A stretch of 64,000 nucleotides of DNA from UBA5072 sp963822145 (GTDB lineage: Bacteria; Bacteroidota; Bacteroidia; Bacteroidales; UBA10428). Where the stretch lies: NCBI GenBank assembly GCA_963822145.1, contig CAWGGG010000002.1, forward strand, positions 434,001 through 498,000, written 5' to 3'. The notes beneath the pieces are model-generated. The model worked only from the letters and a program-made list of their open reading frames with translations. It searched no databases and was not told the DNA's origin. Each line of letters starts with the position of its first letter. Positions within the stretch are counted from its first letter, which is position 1. A program made the position numbers and the translations under genes. Positions 17,639 to 26,613 of the stretch are shown here, one piece after another.

Positions 17639-18669
17639 CTTTCCTTCAGCGCCTTCAGCTCCTTCTCCAGTTCGGCAATTTTCTTGCTCATTTCAGGAAG
17701 AGATTTGTATACGATCATGGCTTTGATCTGTTTGGAAACATCGAGCGCCGGGGAGCCGAGGACGGCTTCGCCGTCTTTCAGGTTGTTGCTGACACCTGAT
17801 TGCGCACCGATCTTGACATTATCGCCGATCTTGAGATGCCCGGCAAGTCCAACCTGACCGCCAATCATGCAATTGCGGCCAACTTTGGTAGATCCGGCAA
17901 TACCAGCCTGGGAAACAATAACGGTATTTTCGCCGATCTCCACATTATGGCCGATCTGGATGAGATTATCAAATTTCACACCCTTACGGATGATGGTGGA
18001 GCCAATGGTTGCCCTGTCGATGGTCACATTTGCGCCAATCTCCACCTGGTCTTCAATCACTACATTGCCAACCTGGGGAATTTTCCTGTACTGCTGGTCG
18101 GGTTGCTGGACAAAACCAAAACCATCGCCTCCGATCACCACGCCGGAATGGATGATGCAATCGTAACCGATATAGCATCCATGGTAGATCCTAACTCCGG
18201 GATTGATAATTGTATTGTCATTGATCTGGGTGAAATCCCCAACATAGCACTGGGGATGGATTTTTACATTCTTTCCGATCACCACGCCGGCACCGATATA
18301 AGAAAAGGCACCGATATAAACATCTTCGCCGATTTTAGCAGAGGGATCCACAAAGGAGGGCTGCTCAATGCCCTTTTTGGCAGGCAGGGATTTGGTATAA
18401 AGTTCCAGCAGTGAAGTGAAAGCATCATAAGCATTCTCCACCCGGATAAGGGTGCAGCCAACATTACCGTTAATCTGAAAGTCCCTGTTGATCAAAACCA
18501 CAGAGGCCTCCGTTGTATAAAGATATTTCTCATATTTGGGATTGGCCAGAAAAGCGAGTGAGCCCTTTCTGCCTTCTTCAATCCTTGAAATATCGGCTAT
18601 AACCTCATCAGGATTGCCGACAATTTCACCTTTGGTATATTCAGCTATAATCTTAGCGGTAAACTTCAT
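17632..18669 (-). CDS. lpxD: UDP-3-O-(3-hydroxyacyl)glucosamine N-acyltransferase
   Basis: 345 residues from the ATG at 18669; an ATG one codon earlier is possible. The N-terminal uridine-binding domain (FTAKIIAEYTKGEIVGNPDEVI) is followed by hexapeptide beta-helix repeats (IGEDVYIGAFSYIGAGVVIG) with the catalytic-histidine region VKFDNLIQIGHNVEIGENTV, then a C-terminal coiled helix (MSKKIAELEKELKALKERL). It adds the N-linked acyl chain in lipid A synthesis. Its stop codon lies inside the 9-bp tandem array. It follows the HD phosphohydrolase gene by 26 bases. Confidence 0.96.
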   Translation of the reverse strand: MKFTAKIIAEYTKGEIVGNPDEVIADISRIEEGRKGSLAFLANPKYEKYLYTTEASVVLINRDFQINGNVGCTLIRVENAYDAFTSLLELYTKSLPAKKGIEQPSFVDPSAKIGEDVYIGAFSYIGAGVVIGKNVKIHPQCYVGDFTQINDNTIINPGVRIYHGCYIGYDCIIHSGVVIGGDGFGFVQQPDQQYRKIPQVGNVVIEDQVEIGANVTIDRATIGSTIIRKGVKFDNLIQIGHNVEIGENTVIVSQAGIAGSTKVGRNCMIGGQVGLAGHLKIGDNVKIGAQSGVSNNLKDGEAVLGSPALDVSKQIKAMIVYKSLPEMSKKIAELEKELKALKERL

Positions 18670-18695
18670 CATGCATCTTTTTGACGGGCACAAAG

Positions 18696-19946
18696 TTAGT
18701 AATTATAGACAAGATCTTTGGGATAGCAGAGGAAATATTTTTTCTTTGTTTCCATAAGGTTCTGGAGATGAAATAAATCTGAGGCTTCGGAGAGATCTTT
18801 CAATTCACCGGTGTTATAAATGATCTTAATGGTATCGGTAACGGAGCTGTAGGCTTTATTGGCAATTAGTCCGGCAAACACCAGGTAGTTGCTTTCGCCC
18901 TCACGGAGGTTGTATTGCTTCCGGGCTGCCTGTCTAAGCGCAGCCAGCTGTGATTCCTCGAAAGGCAGGTCACTGATTTTCACCCTGGGGAGCTTTCTCC
19001 GGATGAGATTCCCTGCCAGGAGGGACAGCAGCGCGTCGGGATGAAGTGACCAGGATTTGGCGGAGACCATGATATCATCGTCATCGAGACTGGTAAAAAA
19101 GGTGAGTATCTCCGAATGGCGGTCACCCAGGTTTTCACGACGGACAAAGTTCTTCAGGAAATATCCAAGTGAAGCCGTGGCAAACAGGGTGGGATCGGAG
19201 GCCGAGACTTCTTTGGCCCGCCGGAGCAACTGGACCAGGTGGTTTTCAGCCGCAATAACTGTTTTATGGAAGTATACCTGCCAGTACATCAGCCGCCGGG
19301 CGATCAGGAATTTCTCGATGGAATAAATGCCCTTGGCTTCCACCACCAGCTGATCGTCCACCACATTCAGCATCTTGATGATCCTCTCGGTGCCGATGGT
19401 GCCCTCGGCAACCCCGGCATAGAAGCTGTCGCGCATCAGGTAGTCCATCCGGTCCATGTCGAGCTGCCCTGAAACGAGCTGGTGCAGGAATTTTTTCGGA
19501 TGGCTGTTGTTGAAAATATCCAGGGCCATAGCCAGCTTTCCGCCGAATTCCTTATTCAGGTCGTTCATCAGCAGGAGCGACAGATCCTCGTGGGTCAGGT
19601 CGGCTATGATGCTTTCCTCGAGTGCATGGGAAAAGGGCCCGTGCCCGATATCGTGAAGCAGGATGGCCGCGGTGGCGGCTTCAGCCTCTTCATCGGTGAT
19701 GGAAGTCCCCTTCTGCCGTATGCTGTCGATGGCCAGTCCCATCAGGTGTACAGCGCCCAAAGCATGCTGAAAGCGCGTGTGTGTGGCGCCGGGATAAACA
19801 AAGCTGGTGAGCCCGAGCTGCTTGATCCTTCTCAGCCGCTGCAGGTAAGGATGTTCCAGCAGGTCAAAGATGAAATCGGTGGGAACGATGATAAACCCGT
19901 GGACCGGATCGTTGATGATTTTGCGTTTGTTGATGAGGGTGGACAC
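18696..19946 (-). CDS. HD-domain phosphohydrolase (SAMHD1/dGTPase-like)
   Basis: 416 residues. The HD motif is AAILLHDIGHGPFSHALEE at about residue 95, preceded by GATHTRFQHALGAVHL and followed by QLDMDRMDYLMRDSFYAGVAEG, the usual metal-ligand set of this YdhJ/dNTPase-like family. It starts with GTG at 19946 (STLINKRKIINDPVHGFI follows, the family start). The substrate is probably a deoxynucleotide or other nucleotide, but this cannot be fixed from sequence. It is first in a block with lpxD, lpxC-fabZ and lpxA. Confidence 0.9.
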   Translation of the reverse strand: MSTLINKRKIINDPVHGFIIVPTDFIFDLLEHPYLQRLRRIKQLGLTSFVYPGATHTRFQHALGAVHLMGLAIDSIRQKGTSITDEEAEAATAAILLHDIGHGPFSHALEESIIADLTHEDLSLLLMNDLNKEFGGKLAMALDIFNNSHPKKFLHQLVSGQLDMDRMDYLMRDSFYAGVAEGTIGTERIIKMLNVVDDQLVVEAKGIYSIEKFLIARRLMYWQVYFHKTVIAAENHLVQLLRRAKEVSASDPTLFATASLGYFLKNFVRRENLGDRHSEILTFFTSLDDDDIMVSAKSWSLHPDALLSLLAGNLIRRKLPRVKISDLPFEESQLAALRQAARKQYNLREGESNYLVFAGLIANKAYSSVTDTIKIIYNTGELKDLSEASDLFHLQNLMETKKKYFLCYPKDLVYNY

Positions 19947-20030
19947 GAAGCATGTTTAATTGGCACCAGCAAATTACCAAATAATCTGTTAAAAAATCAA
20001 GATACCTGTAAATATTACAAAAAGCCTGTT

Positions 20031-20061
20031 TTTGCATTTTGAAAAAATATTCCTATCTTTG
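20031..20061 (+). promoter_or_regulatory. Promoter of rimP-nusA-infB
   Basis: TTTG (20031-20034), exactly 19 bases, then TATCTTTG (20054-20061). This is a perfect match to the Bacteroidetes vegetative promoter TTTG-N19-TAnnTTTG. Transcription should start near 20068. Confidence 0.85.
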
Positions 20062-20077
20062 CCTGGATTTTTTCAGG

Positions 20078-20101
20078 ATAGGGGACGACACAGTCCCCTA
20101 T
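20078..20101 (+). promoter_or_regulatory. Leader hairpin of the rimP transcript
   Basis: ATAGGGGAC (20078-20086) and GTCCCCTAT (20093-20101) are perfect complements around the loop GACACA, about 10 bases after the predicted transcription start and 20 before the rimP ATG. TTTTG follows, so it resembles a short terminator or a leader structure for regulation. Confidence 0.65.
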
Positions 20102-20120
20102 TTTGTTGCAAATATGAACC

Positions 20121-20591
20121 ATGATCAGTGCTGAACGAATCAGGGAACTTCTTCAGGAGGAATTGACGCAAAGGGGGCTTTTCCTGGTGGAAATTATGGT
20201 AAGGCCGGGAAACAGGATCAGCATCTATGTGGACAGCATGAAAGGGGTAACGCTTGATGAATGTATAGCTGTCAGCAGATTCCTGGAGCACAGACTCGAC
20301 CGTAATGTCGAAGACTATGAGCTGGAAGTATCGTCGCCCGGACTTGACCGGCCGTTGAAACTGCCGATGCAATATGAGAAAAATACAGGCAGGCAACTGG
20401 AGGTAGTAAAAAGAGACGGGATCAAGATCGCCGGAAAACTGATGCACTATTTTGAAGGAAGTATTCAGCTTGAAGCGGAGGTTGTTTTGAAAGACAGCAA
20501 AACAGGCAAGAAGAAAAAGGAAATTACATTGCAGGAAATAAAACTGGAAGAGATCAAGTCAGCAAAAGTTGTCATAAGTTTAAAAAAGTAA
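20121..20591 (+). CDS. rimP: Ribosome maturation factor RimP
   Basis: 156 residues, the usual size. The N-terminal domain has the family's RPGNRISIYVDSMKGVTLDECIAVSR and LEVSSPGLDRPLK; the C-terminal SH3-like part ends in EIKSAKVVISLKK. It helps assemble the 30S subunit. It is first in rimP-nusA-infB, 9 bases before nusA, an arrangement conserved across bacteria. Confidence 0.95.
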   Translation: MISAERIRELLQEELTQRGLFLVEIMVRPGNRISIYVDSMKGVTLDECIAVSRFLEHRLDRNVEDYELEVSSPGLDRPLKLPMQYEKNTGRQLEVVKRDGIKIAGKLMHYFEGSIQLEAEVVLKDSKTGKKKKEITLQEIKLEEIKSAKVVISLKK

Positions 20592-20600
20592 TATAAGAAC

Positions 20601-21839
20601 ATGGAAAACCTTAATTTGATCGAGACATTTTCGGAATTTAAGGAACTGAAGAGCATTGACCGGGCCACCATGATGAGTGTGCTGGAAGATGTTTTCCGCG
20701 GTATGCTGGTGAAGATGTATGGTTCGGCAGATAATTTCGATATCATCATCAACATTGACAAAGGAGATTTTGAGATCTGGAGAAACCGTGAAGTGGTTGA
20801 AGACGGGGAAGTCACAGACCCCAACATACAGATGTCCCTCTCGGAAGCCAAGCTTATCGATGGAGATTATGAAGTGGGCGAAGAGGTTACGGATGAAGTG
20901 AAACTAGTGGATTTCGGCCGGCGTGCCATATTGGCCTTGCGTCAGAACCTGACCGCCAGGATACTCGATCTGGAGAAAAACAACATATTCCAGAAATACC
21001 GCGATCGCATCGGTGATATCATTACCGGCGAGGTATACCAGGTCTGGAAGCGTGAAATGCTCGTCCTTGATGAAGAGGGCAATGAGCTCATCCTGCCCAA
21101 GGCAGAGCAGATCCCATCCGATTATTTCCGAAAGGGCGACAGCATCAGGGCTGTGGTGGTAAGGGTGGAAATGCGGAACAACACCCCGCTGATCATATTG
21201 TCGAGGACTTCACCGGTGTTCCTCGAACGTCTGTTTGAGCTGGAAGTTCCGGAAATCTTCGACGGACTCATTACCATCAAGAAAATCGTGCGCATTCCCG
21301 GTGAAAGAGCCAAGGTTGCGGTTGAATCCTATGATGAGCGTATCGATCCTGTTGGAGCCTGTGTGGGAATGAAAGGATCGCGCATCCACGGCATTGTGCG
21401 CGAACTGAAAAATGAGAATATCGACGTGATCAATTATACCAACAACCTGCAGCTTTTCATTACCCGGGCCCTCAGTCCGGCTAAAATATCCTCCATCAAG
21501 ATTGATGAAAAGAATAAAAAGGCAGATGTTTACCTCAAGCCCAATGAAGTTTCCCTGGCCATCGGCAAGGGCGGGCTGAATATCAAACTGGCCAGCCAGC
21601 TTACCGGTTACGAGATTGATGTGTACCGTGAAACGGATTATGCTGATGAGGAAGACGTCAACCTCGAGGAATTTGCAGATGAAATAGACGGCTGGATCAT
21701 TGATGAACTTAAGGCCATTGGGTGCGATACCGCGCGCAGTGTACTGAATCTCAACATGGAAGATCTGGTGAAACGTACAGATCTGGAGGAAGAGACCATA
21801 CGTGAAGTGCTTAAAATACTCAAGTCTGAATTCGAATAA
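20601..21839 (+). CDS. nusA: Transcription termination/antitermination factor NusA
   Basis: 412 residues. The N-terminal domain (residues 1-130) is followed by S1 (DIITGEVYQVWKREMLVLDE), KH1 (PGERAKVAVESYDERIDPVGACVGMKGSRI) and KH2 (KKADVYLKPNEVSLAIGKGGLNIKLASQL). The C-terminus carries only one short helical unit (IGCDTARSVLNLNMEDLVKRTDLEEE) rather than the two acidic repeats of the E. coli protein. It binds RNA polymerase and governs pausing, termination and antitermination. Confidence 0.96.
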   Translation: MENLNLIETFSEFKELKSIDRATMMSVLEDVFRGMLVKMYGSADNFDIIINIDKGDFEIWRNREVVEDGEVTDPNIQMSLSEAKLIDGDYEVGEEVTDEVKLVDFGRRAILALRQNLTARILDLEKNNIFQKYRDRIGDIITGEVYQVWKREMLVLDEEGNELILPKAEQIPSDYFRKGDSIRAVVVRVEMRNNTPLIILSRTSPVFLERLFELEVPEIFDGLITIKKIVRIPGERAKVAVESYDERIDPVGACVGMKGSRIHGIVRELKNENIDVINYTNNLQLFITRALSPAKISSIKIDEKNKKADVYLKPNEVSLAIGKGGLNIKLASQLTGYEIDVYRETDYADEEDVNLEEFADEIDGWIIDELKAIGCDTARSVLNLNMEDLVKRTDLEEETIREVLKILKSEFE

Positions 21840-21908
21840 TTCATCCGGATATTTATATATGAACGGATTTACTAATTTTGACGCTGAATTAACAACCTTA
21901 ATCTAGGA

Positions 21909-24845
21909 ATGTCAGATACTAATACGATACGATTAAGTAAAATTGCCAGGGAACTCAATGTGGGTATATCCACAATAGTGGAATTCCTGCATAAAAAAGG
22001 TGTGAAGATCGATTCGAACCCGAATGAGAAGATCACATCTGATCAGTATGAGTTGCTGCTCAAGGAATTTAGTACTGACCTGAATGTAAAGAAGGAATCA
22101 GAAAAGCTGAACCTGCGGAACAAGCGTGATAAGCTTGAGACCGTTTCCATCAATGACGTGCATCATGATGCCGATTCGGAAGGACAGGATTATGATGATG
22201 AAGTCCTGGTAAAAGATTTGCGTGCCACGGGCACACATCACGAGCCTGAGGTGACCCACCCGCCGGAACGGGAACCCATCCGGCTCAACGTATTGGGGAA
22301 AATTGATATAAACAAATTGAGTCCCGGCAAAGCAGCTCCCTTACAAAAGGAAGAGAAACCTGCCCCTGCGAGGCCCGCAGCAAAAGAGACCGTTACACCG
22401 CCACCGCCAGCAGTCCCTCCGGTTGCGGAACCAGAAGTCGCGGAGCCTCCTGTTACCGAAAACAGGGTGGTAGAAACCGTTGCCCAGGAGGAAGAGGTTT
22501 TCCTCAGGCCTGAGATCAAGGATGTTGAAGTTAAAGTAGTGGGCAAGATCGACCTGGATTCCATGAATCAGCGGACCAGGCCGCCCAAGAAGACACGGGA
22601 ACAGCTTGAGAAGGAAAGAAAAAGCCGTACTGCTGCAACCACGCGCGAACATGCAGAAACACCCGTAAGCCGGGAAAACGGACAGGAAGCAATACTAAAG
22701 GGAACAGCAGGGTCCGAAGTTATCAAAGCCAGGGCCGAGAAATTGAATGGGCCCAAGGTTCTCGGAAAGATCAATCTGCCTGGTACAGACACCGAGCTCG
22801 ATGAGCACGGACAGAAGAAGAAGAGAAAACGTATCAAAACGGATACCCAGCGGGTAAGCGTTGAGAAGCAGCCCCGTCCGGGTTTGGTTGACCCTGACAA
22901 GGACAAGAAAAAGAAAAAGAAAAGAAAAGGCTACCGGTTTGAGATCAGTGAGGAAGATGTTGATAAGCAGATCAAGGATACCTTTGCCAAGCTTGGGCTG
23001 AAGGGAAAATCAAAAGGTGCCAAATACCGCAAAGAAAAGCGTGACATTCAGAGTCAGCGCAACCTGGCGGAAGAGGAAAAGCGTGAACAGGAAAAGAATA
23101 TCCTGAAGGTAACCGAATTTGTTACGGTAAATGAACTTGCTACCCTGATGGGTGTTCCTGTGAATGAGGTTATTGCAGCCTGTATGAGTCTGGGACTTTT
23201 CGTATCCATTAACCAGCGCCTCGATGCGGAAGCCCTTGTACTGGTTGCAGAGGAATTCAGCTTTAAGGTGGAATTTGTTACGGTTGATCTGCAGGAAGAT
23301 GAAGAGGAGGAGGAAGAAGATCCTCAGGAACTGGTGACCCGTCCGCCCATTGTAACGGTAATGGGACATGTGGACCATGGTAAGACCAAACTTCTCGACC
23401 ATATCCGGCATGCCAACGTTATTGCCGGTGAGGCCGGTGGCATTACCCAGCATATCGGTGCTTACGGGGTTGAACTGAAAGACGGCAGGCAGATTACCTT
23501 TCTCGATACCCCCGGCCACGAGGCCTTTACGGCCATGCGTGCCCGCGGTGCACAGATCACAGATGTGGCCATCATCGTGGTGGCAGCTGACGACGGCATC
23601 ATGCCCCAGACGGTGGAAGCCATCAACCATGCCCAGGCCGCAGGCGTTCCCATGGTATTTGCCATCAATAAGATTGACAAACCCACGGCCAATCCTGAGA
23701 AGATCAAGGAATCGCTGGCCAAAATGAATATCCTGGTGGAAGACTGGGGCGGCAAGTACCAGTCGCAGGAGATATCCGCAAAAACAGGTCTGAATGTGGA
23801 TGATCTGCTGGAGAAGGTGCTGCTTGAGGCAGAACTGCTGACCCTGAAAGCAAACCCGAACAAACCTGCCGTGGGGACTGTCATTGAGTCTTCGCTGGAC
23901 AAGGGCAGGGGTTACATGGCCACCATCCTGGTGCAGGCCGGCACCCTGCGCGTGGGTGACATCATCCTCGCCGGGCACAATTTCGGCAAAGTTAAGGCCA
24001 TGCATGACGAGCGCGGTAAAAAGATCACCCTGGCAGGCCCGTCGGACCCGGTACTGGTGCTTGGTCTGAATGGTGCACCCCAGGCAGGGGACAAGTTCAA
24101 CTGTTACGAGAATGAAAAAGAGGCTAAGGAGATTGCCTCCAAGCGCGAGCAATTGTTGCGTGAGCAGGGACTCCGCACGCAGAAGCATATTACACTCGAC
24201 GAAATCGGCCGTCGTATTGCCATCGGAAATTTCAAGGAATTGAATATCATTGTGAAGGGTGATGTTGACGGATCCATCGAAGCTTTGTCGGATTCACTGA
24301 TCAAGCTTTCGAACGAAGAAATACAGGTTAATGTTATCCATAAGGCCGTAGGAGCCATATCAGAGAGTGATATCCTGCTGGCCGCAGCGTCCAATGCCAT
24401 TGTTGTGGGATTCCAGGTAAGGCCTTCACTGCAGGCCCGTAAACTTGCGGAGAAGGAAGAGATCGACATACGGCTATATTCCATCATCTATGATGCTATA
24501 AACGAGATCAAATCTGCCATGGAGGGCATGTTGAGCCCCGAGATCAAGGAGGAGATCGTGGCTACTCTCGAAGTGCTGGAAGCATTCAAGATCACCAAGG
24601 TGGGAACTGTTGCCGGCTGTATGGTCAAGGAAGGCAAGATCAGGCGCGACACCCGTGTAAGAATTATACGCGACGGCATTGTAATTTACAGTGGTCACCT
24701 GGCCTCGCTGAAACGATTCAAAGACGATGTGAAGGAAGCCGTAAGCGGTCAGGAATGCGGTCTCAATATCGACAATTACAACGACATCCGGGTGAGTGAT
24801 ATCATTGAGGGATACGAAACTACGGAGATCAAGAAGAAGCTGTAA
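21909..24845 (+). CDS. infB: Translation initiation factor IF-2
   Basis: 978 residues. The long charged N-terminal extension (about 1-470) has an IF2_N start (IRLSKIARELNVGISTIVEFLHKKGVKID) and Lys/Arg/Glu-rich linkers. The G domain has GHVDHGKTKLLD, GGITQHIGAY, DTPGHEAFTAMRARG and AINKIDKP. The C-terminal fMet-tRNA-binding domains end with VKEAVSGQECGLNIDNYNDI. It places initiator tRNA on the ribosome. A second -7-like box (TAATTTTG, 21873-21880) in the 69-base gap after nusA may give an internal promoter. Confidence 0.97.
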   Translation: MSDTNTIRLSKIARELNVGISTIVEFLHKKGVKIDSNPNEKITSDQYELLLKEFSTDLNVKKESEKLNLRNKRDKLETVSINDVHHDADSEGQDYDDEVLVKDLRATGTHHEPEVTHPPEREPIRLNVLGKIDINKLSPGKAAPLQKEEKPAPARPAAKETVTPPPPAVPPVAEPEVAEPPVTENRVVETVAQEEEVFLRPEIKDVEVKVVGKIDLDSMNQRTRPPKKTREQLEKERKSRTAATTREHAETPVSRENGQEAILKGTAGSEVIKARAEKLNGPKVLGKINLPGTDTELDEHGQKKKRKRIKTDTQRVSVEKQPRPGLVDPDKDKKKKKKRKGYRFEISEEDVDKQIKDTFAKLGLKGKSKGAKYRKEKRDIQSQRNLAEEEKREQEKNILKVTEFVTVNELATLMGVPVNEVIAACMSLGLFVSINQRLDAEALVLVAEEFSFKVEFVTVDLQEDEEEEEEDPQELVTRPPIVTVMGHVDHGKTKLLDHIRHANVIAGEAGGITQHIGAYGVELKDGRQITFLDTPGHEAFTAMRARGAQITDVAIIVVAADDGIMPQTVEAINHAQAAGVPMVFAINKIDKPTANPEKIKESLAKMNILVEDWGGKYQSQEISAKTGLNVDDLLEKVLLEAELLTLKANPNKPAVGTVIESSLDKGRGYMATILVQAGTLRVGDIILAGHNFGKVKAMHDERGKKITLAGPSDPVLVLGLNGAPQAGDKFNCYENEKEAKEIASKREQLLREQGLRTQKHITLDEIGRRIAIGNFKELNIIVKGDVDGSIEALSDSLIKLSNEEIQVNVIHKAVGAISESDILLAAASNAIVVGFQVRPSLQARKLAEKEEIDIRLYSIIYDAINEIKSAMEGMLSPEIKEEIVATLEVLEAFKITKVGTVAGCMVKEGKIRRDTRVRIIRDGIVIYSGHLASLKRFKDDVKEAVSGQECGLNIDNYNDIRVSDIIEGYETTEIKKKL

Positions 24846-24863
24846 GTTTTCCATTACCATCAT

Positions 24864-24915
24864 GCATCGACTCCGCTCAGCATGACATGGTGGTCATGCT
24901 GAGCGGAGTCGAAGC
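24864..24915. repeat. CTTCGACT-family inverted repeat, probably terminator of infB
   Basis: A 23-base left arm (24864-24886) and a 23-base right arm (24893-24915) are almost perfectly complementary around a six-base loop. The right arm is followed by a T-rich ATTTTTATT, which fits an intrinsic terminator. The first base lies 19 bases after the infB stop. Confidence 0.8.
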
Positions 24916-24931
24916 ATTTTTATTACAATCT

Positions 24932-25855
24932 ATGGATGCCTTACCCTACCAATCATCCATGATCCGGGCCGAGGCCCTCAGGCTCGGATTTGACAAGTGT
25001 GGCATTTCACGTGCAGAGTACCTCCCCGAAGATGCCGGACGGCTGGAAAGCTGGCTCCGGAACCAGTATCATGGCGAGATGGCGTACATGGAAAACCATG
25101 CCGATAAACGGGTGGATCCTACAAAACTTGTTGAAGGGGCACATTCCGTTATTGTTGTACTGCTGAATTACTACCCGTCTGAAAATCAAAAAGACCCTGC
25201 TGCACCAGTGATTTCAAAATATGCCTACGGCGGGGATTATCACGATGTCATCAGGAGCAGGTTGCAGGAGTTGCTGCATTATATCCGGATGAACATAGCC
25301 CCGGCCACAGGCAGGGCCTTCGCGGATTCGGCGCCGGTGCTCGACAGGGCCTGGGCCGCCCGGGCCGGTCTGGGCTGGATTGGCAAGAACACCAACCTGA
25401 TCACCCCGGAATCCGGTTCCTTTTTTTTTATCGGGTCACTTATCGTAGACATCCCGTTGCACTATGACCAGCCGATACAGGACTTCTGCGGGGACTGCAA
25501 CCGCTGCATCAGGGCCTGTCCCACCAGTGCCATCATAGCGCCCCGGCTGATCGATGCGCGAAAATGCATTTCATACCTGACTATTGAAAACAAGGAGGAA
25601 ATTGATGCAGGTTTCCGGGATCAGTTCAATAACCGGGTTTTCGGATGCGATATCTGTCAGGATGTCTGCCCCTGGAACCGGAAAGCAAAACCACATGCTG
25701 TGAAGGAATTTGAACCATTACCCGGGTTGTTGGAAATGACCCGGCAGGACTGGCATGATCTGAATGAGCCTCAGTTCAAGGCCCTGTTCCGGAGATCAGC
25801 AGTAAAACGGACGAAGTTTGCGGGACTGAGGAGAAATCTGAAGTTCATTGAGTAG
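24932..25855 (+). CDS. queG: Epoxyqueuosine reductase
   Basis: 307 residues from the ATG at 24932. Reading frame continues upstream to 24887, but that start lies within the right arm of the palindromic repeat, so it is rejected. Two 4Fe-4S clusters are indicated by DFCGDCNRCIRACPTSAI and FGCDICQDVCPWNRKAK; RAWAARAGLGWIGKNTNLI and the N-terminal LGFDKCGISRAEYLPED are QueG signatures. It reduces epoxyqueuosine to queuosine in tRNA using a cobalamin cofactor. It is convergent with phoU across another repeat. Confidence 0.95.
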   Translation: MDALPYQSSMIRAEALRLGFDKCGISRAEYLPEDAGRLESWLRNQYHGEMAYMENHADKRVDPTKLVEGAHSVIVVLLNYYPSENQKDPAAPVISKYAYGGDYHDVIRSRLQELLHYIRMNIAPATGRAFADSAPVLDRAWAARAGLGWIGKNTNLITPESGSFFFIGSLIVDIPLHYDQPIQDFCGDCNRCIRACPTSAIIAPRLIDARKCISYLTIENKEEIDAGFRDQFNNRVFGCDICQDVCPWNRKAKPHAVKEFEPLPGLLEMTRQDWHDLNEPQFKALFRRSAVKRTKFAGLRRNLKFIE

Positions 25856-25857
25856 CC

Positions 25858-25907
25858 CTTCGACTACGCTCAGGGTGACCCGCGTGTCATGCTGAGCGTA
25901 GTCGAAG
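25858..25907. repeat. CTTCGACT-family inverted repeat between queG and phoU
   Basis: Arms 25858-25879 and 25886-25907 are 22 bases each and nearly complementary, with a six-base loop. It fills the gap between two convergent stop codons and could terminate both transcripts. Confidence 0.8.
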
Positions 25908-25909
25908 CA

Positions 25910-26569
25910 CTATTTATTCAATGTACTCCGTATCCTTTTCCCCTCCACGATAAAAACCACAGATTCGGCGACGTTTTCCAGGTGATTGGAAATTCTTTCC
26001 AGATCCCTGATGATCAGGATCAGGTCGGTGGCAATGATGATGACCTCTGATTTCCGGGTCATTTCAGCTATGATCTCGTTGAAAACGGACTTACAGATTT
26101 CTGCCGTGTTCTGGCAGGTGCAAACGATCTCATTGGCCAGTTCATTGTTGTTGTTGGCATAGGCTTCCTGCAAGCGCTGATTGATGCGTATCACCTCACC
26201 CAGCAATTCGGAGACCCTGTACTGGTTCAGGGTTTCCTGGTACTGTCTGACAGATTCCGCACGCGACAGCAAGTCGAGCGCAATATCACCGATCCGTTCT
26301 ATTTCATTGCCAATGCGGAGCGACGACATGATGAACCGCAAATCGGTAGCCACGGGTTGGGCCAGGGCAAAAATGCGCTGACAAAGCTTGTCGATCTTAA
26401 TATCGAGTTTGTCAATACGGTTTTCATTTTGCATCACCGCATCCGTTTCTTCAAATTCCTGGCTCAGGATGGACTGGGATGATTTTTCGAGCTGGATATT
26501 CACCAGCATGAACATCTTGATGATCCGTTTCCTGAGCTTTCCTAACTCTTCCTGAAAAAATGACTGCAT
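25910..26569 (-). CDS. phoU: Phosphate signalling protein PhoU
   Basis: 219 residues of helical PhoU repeats. The metal-binding type motif RIGNEIERIGDIALDLLSR is in the first repeat and DLERISNHLENVAESVVFIVEG in the second. PhoU links the Pst transporter to the PhoR kinase and represses the Pho response when phosphate is plentiful. It is last in the oprP-pstSCAB-phoU block, 44 bases after pstB. Confidence 0.95.
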   Translation of the reverse strand: MQSFFQEELGKLRKRIIKMFMLVNIQLEKSSQSILSQEFEETDAVMQNENRIDKLDIKIDKLCQRIFALAQPVATDLRFIMSSLRIGNEIERIGDIALDLLSRAESVRQYQETLNQYRVSELLGEVIRINQRLQEAYANNNNELANEIVCTCQNTAEICKSVFNEIIAEMTRKSEVIIIATDLILIIRDLERISNHLENVAESVVFIVEGKRIRSTLNK

Positions 26570-26613
26570 GGGTATATTTTTTAGTAATTGCTTCTTGCGT
26601 TTTCTGACCGTTA

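Noticed and set aside
23010..24188. 392-codon ORF antisense to infB
   Set aside because: It lies wholly inside the IF-2 gene, whose G-domain motifs are clear, and its translation has no family resemblance.
24887..24931. Longer N-terminus of QueG
   Set aside because: That start is inside the right arm of the palindromic repeat that closes infB.
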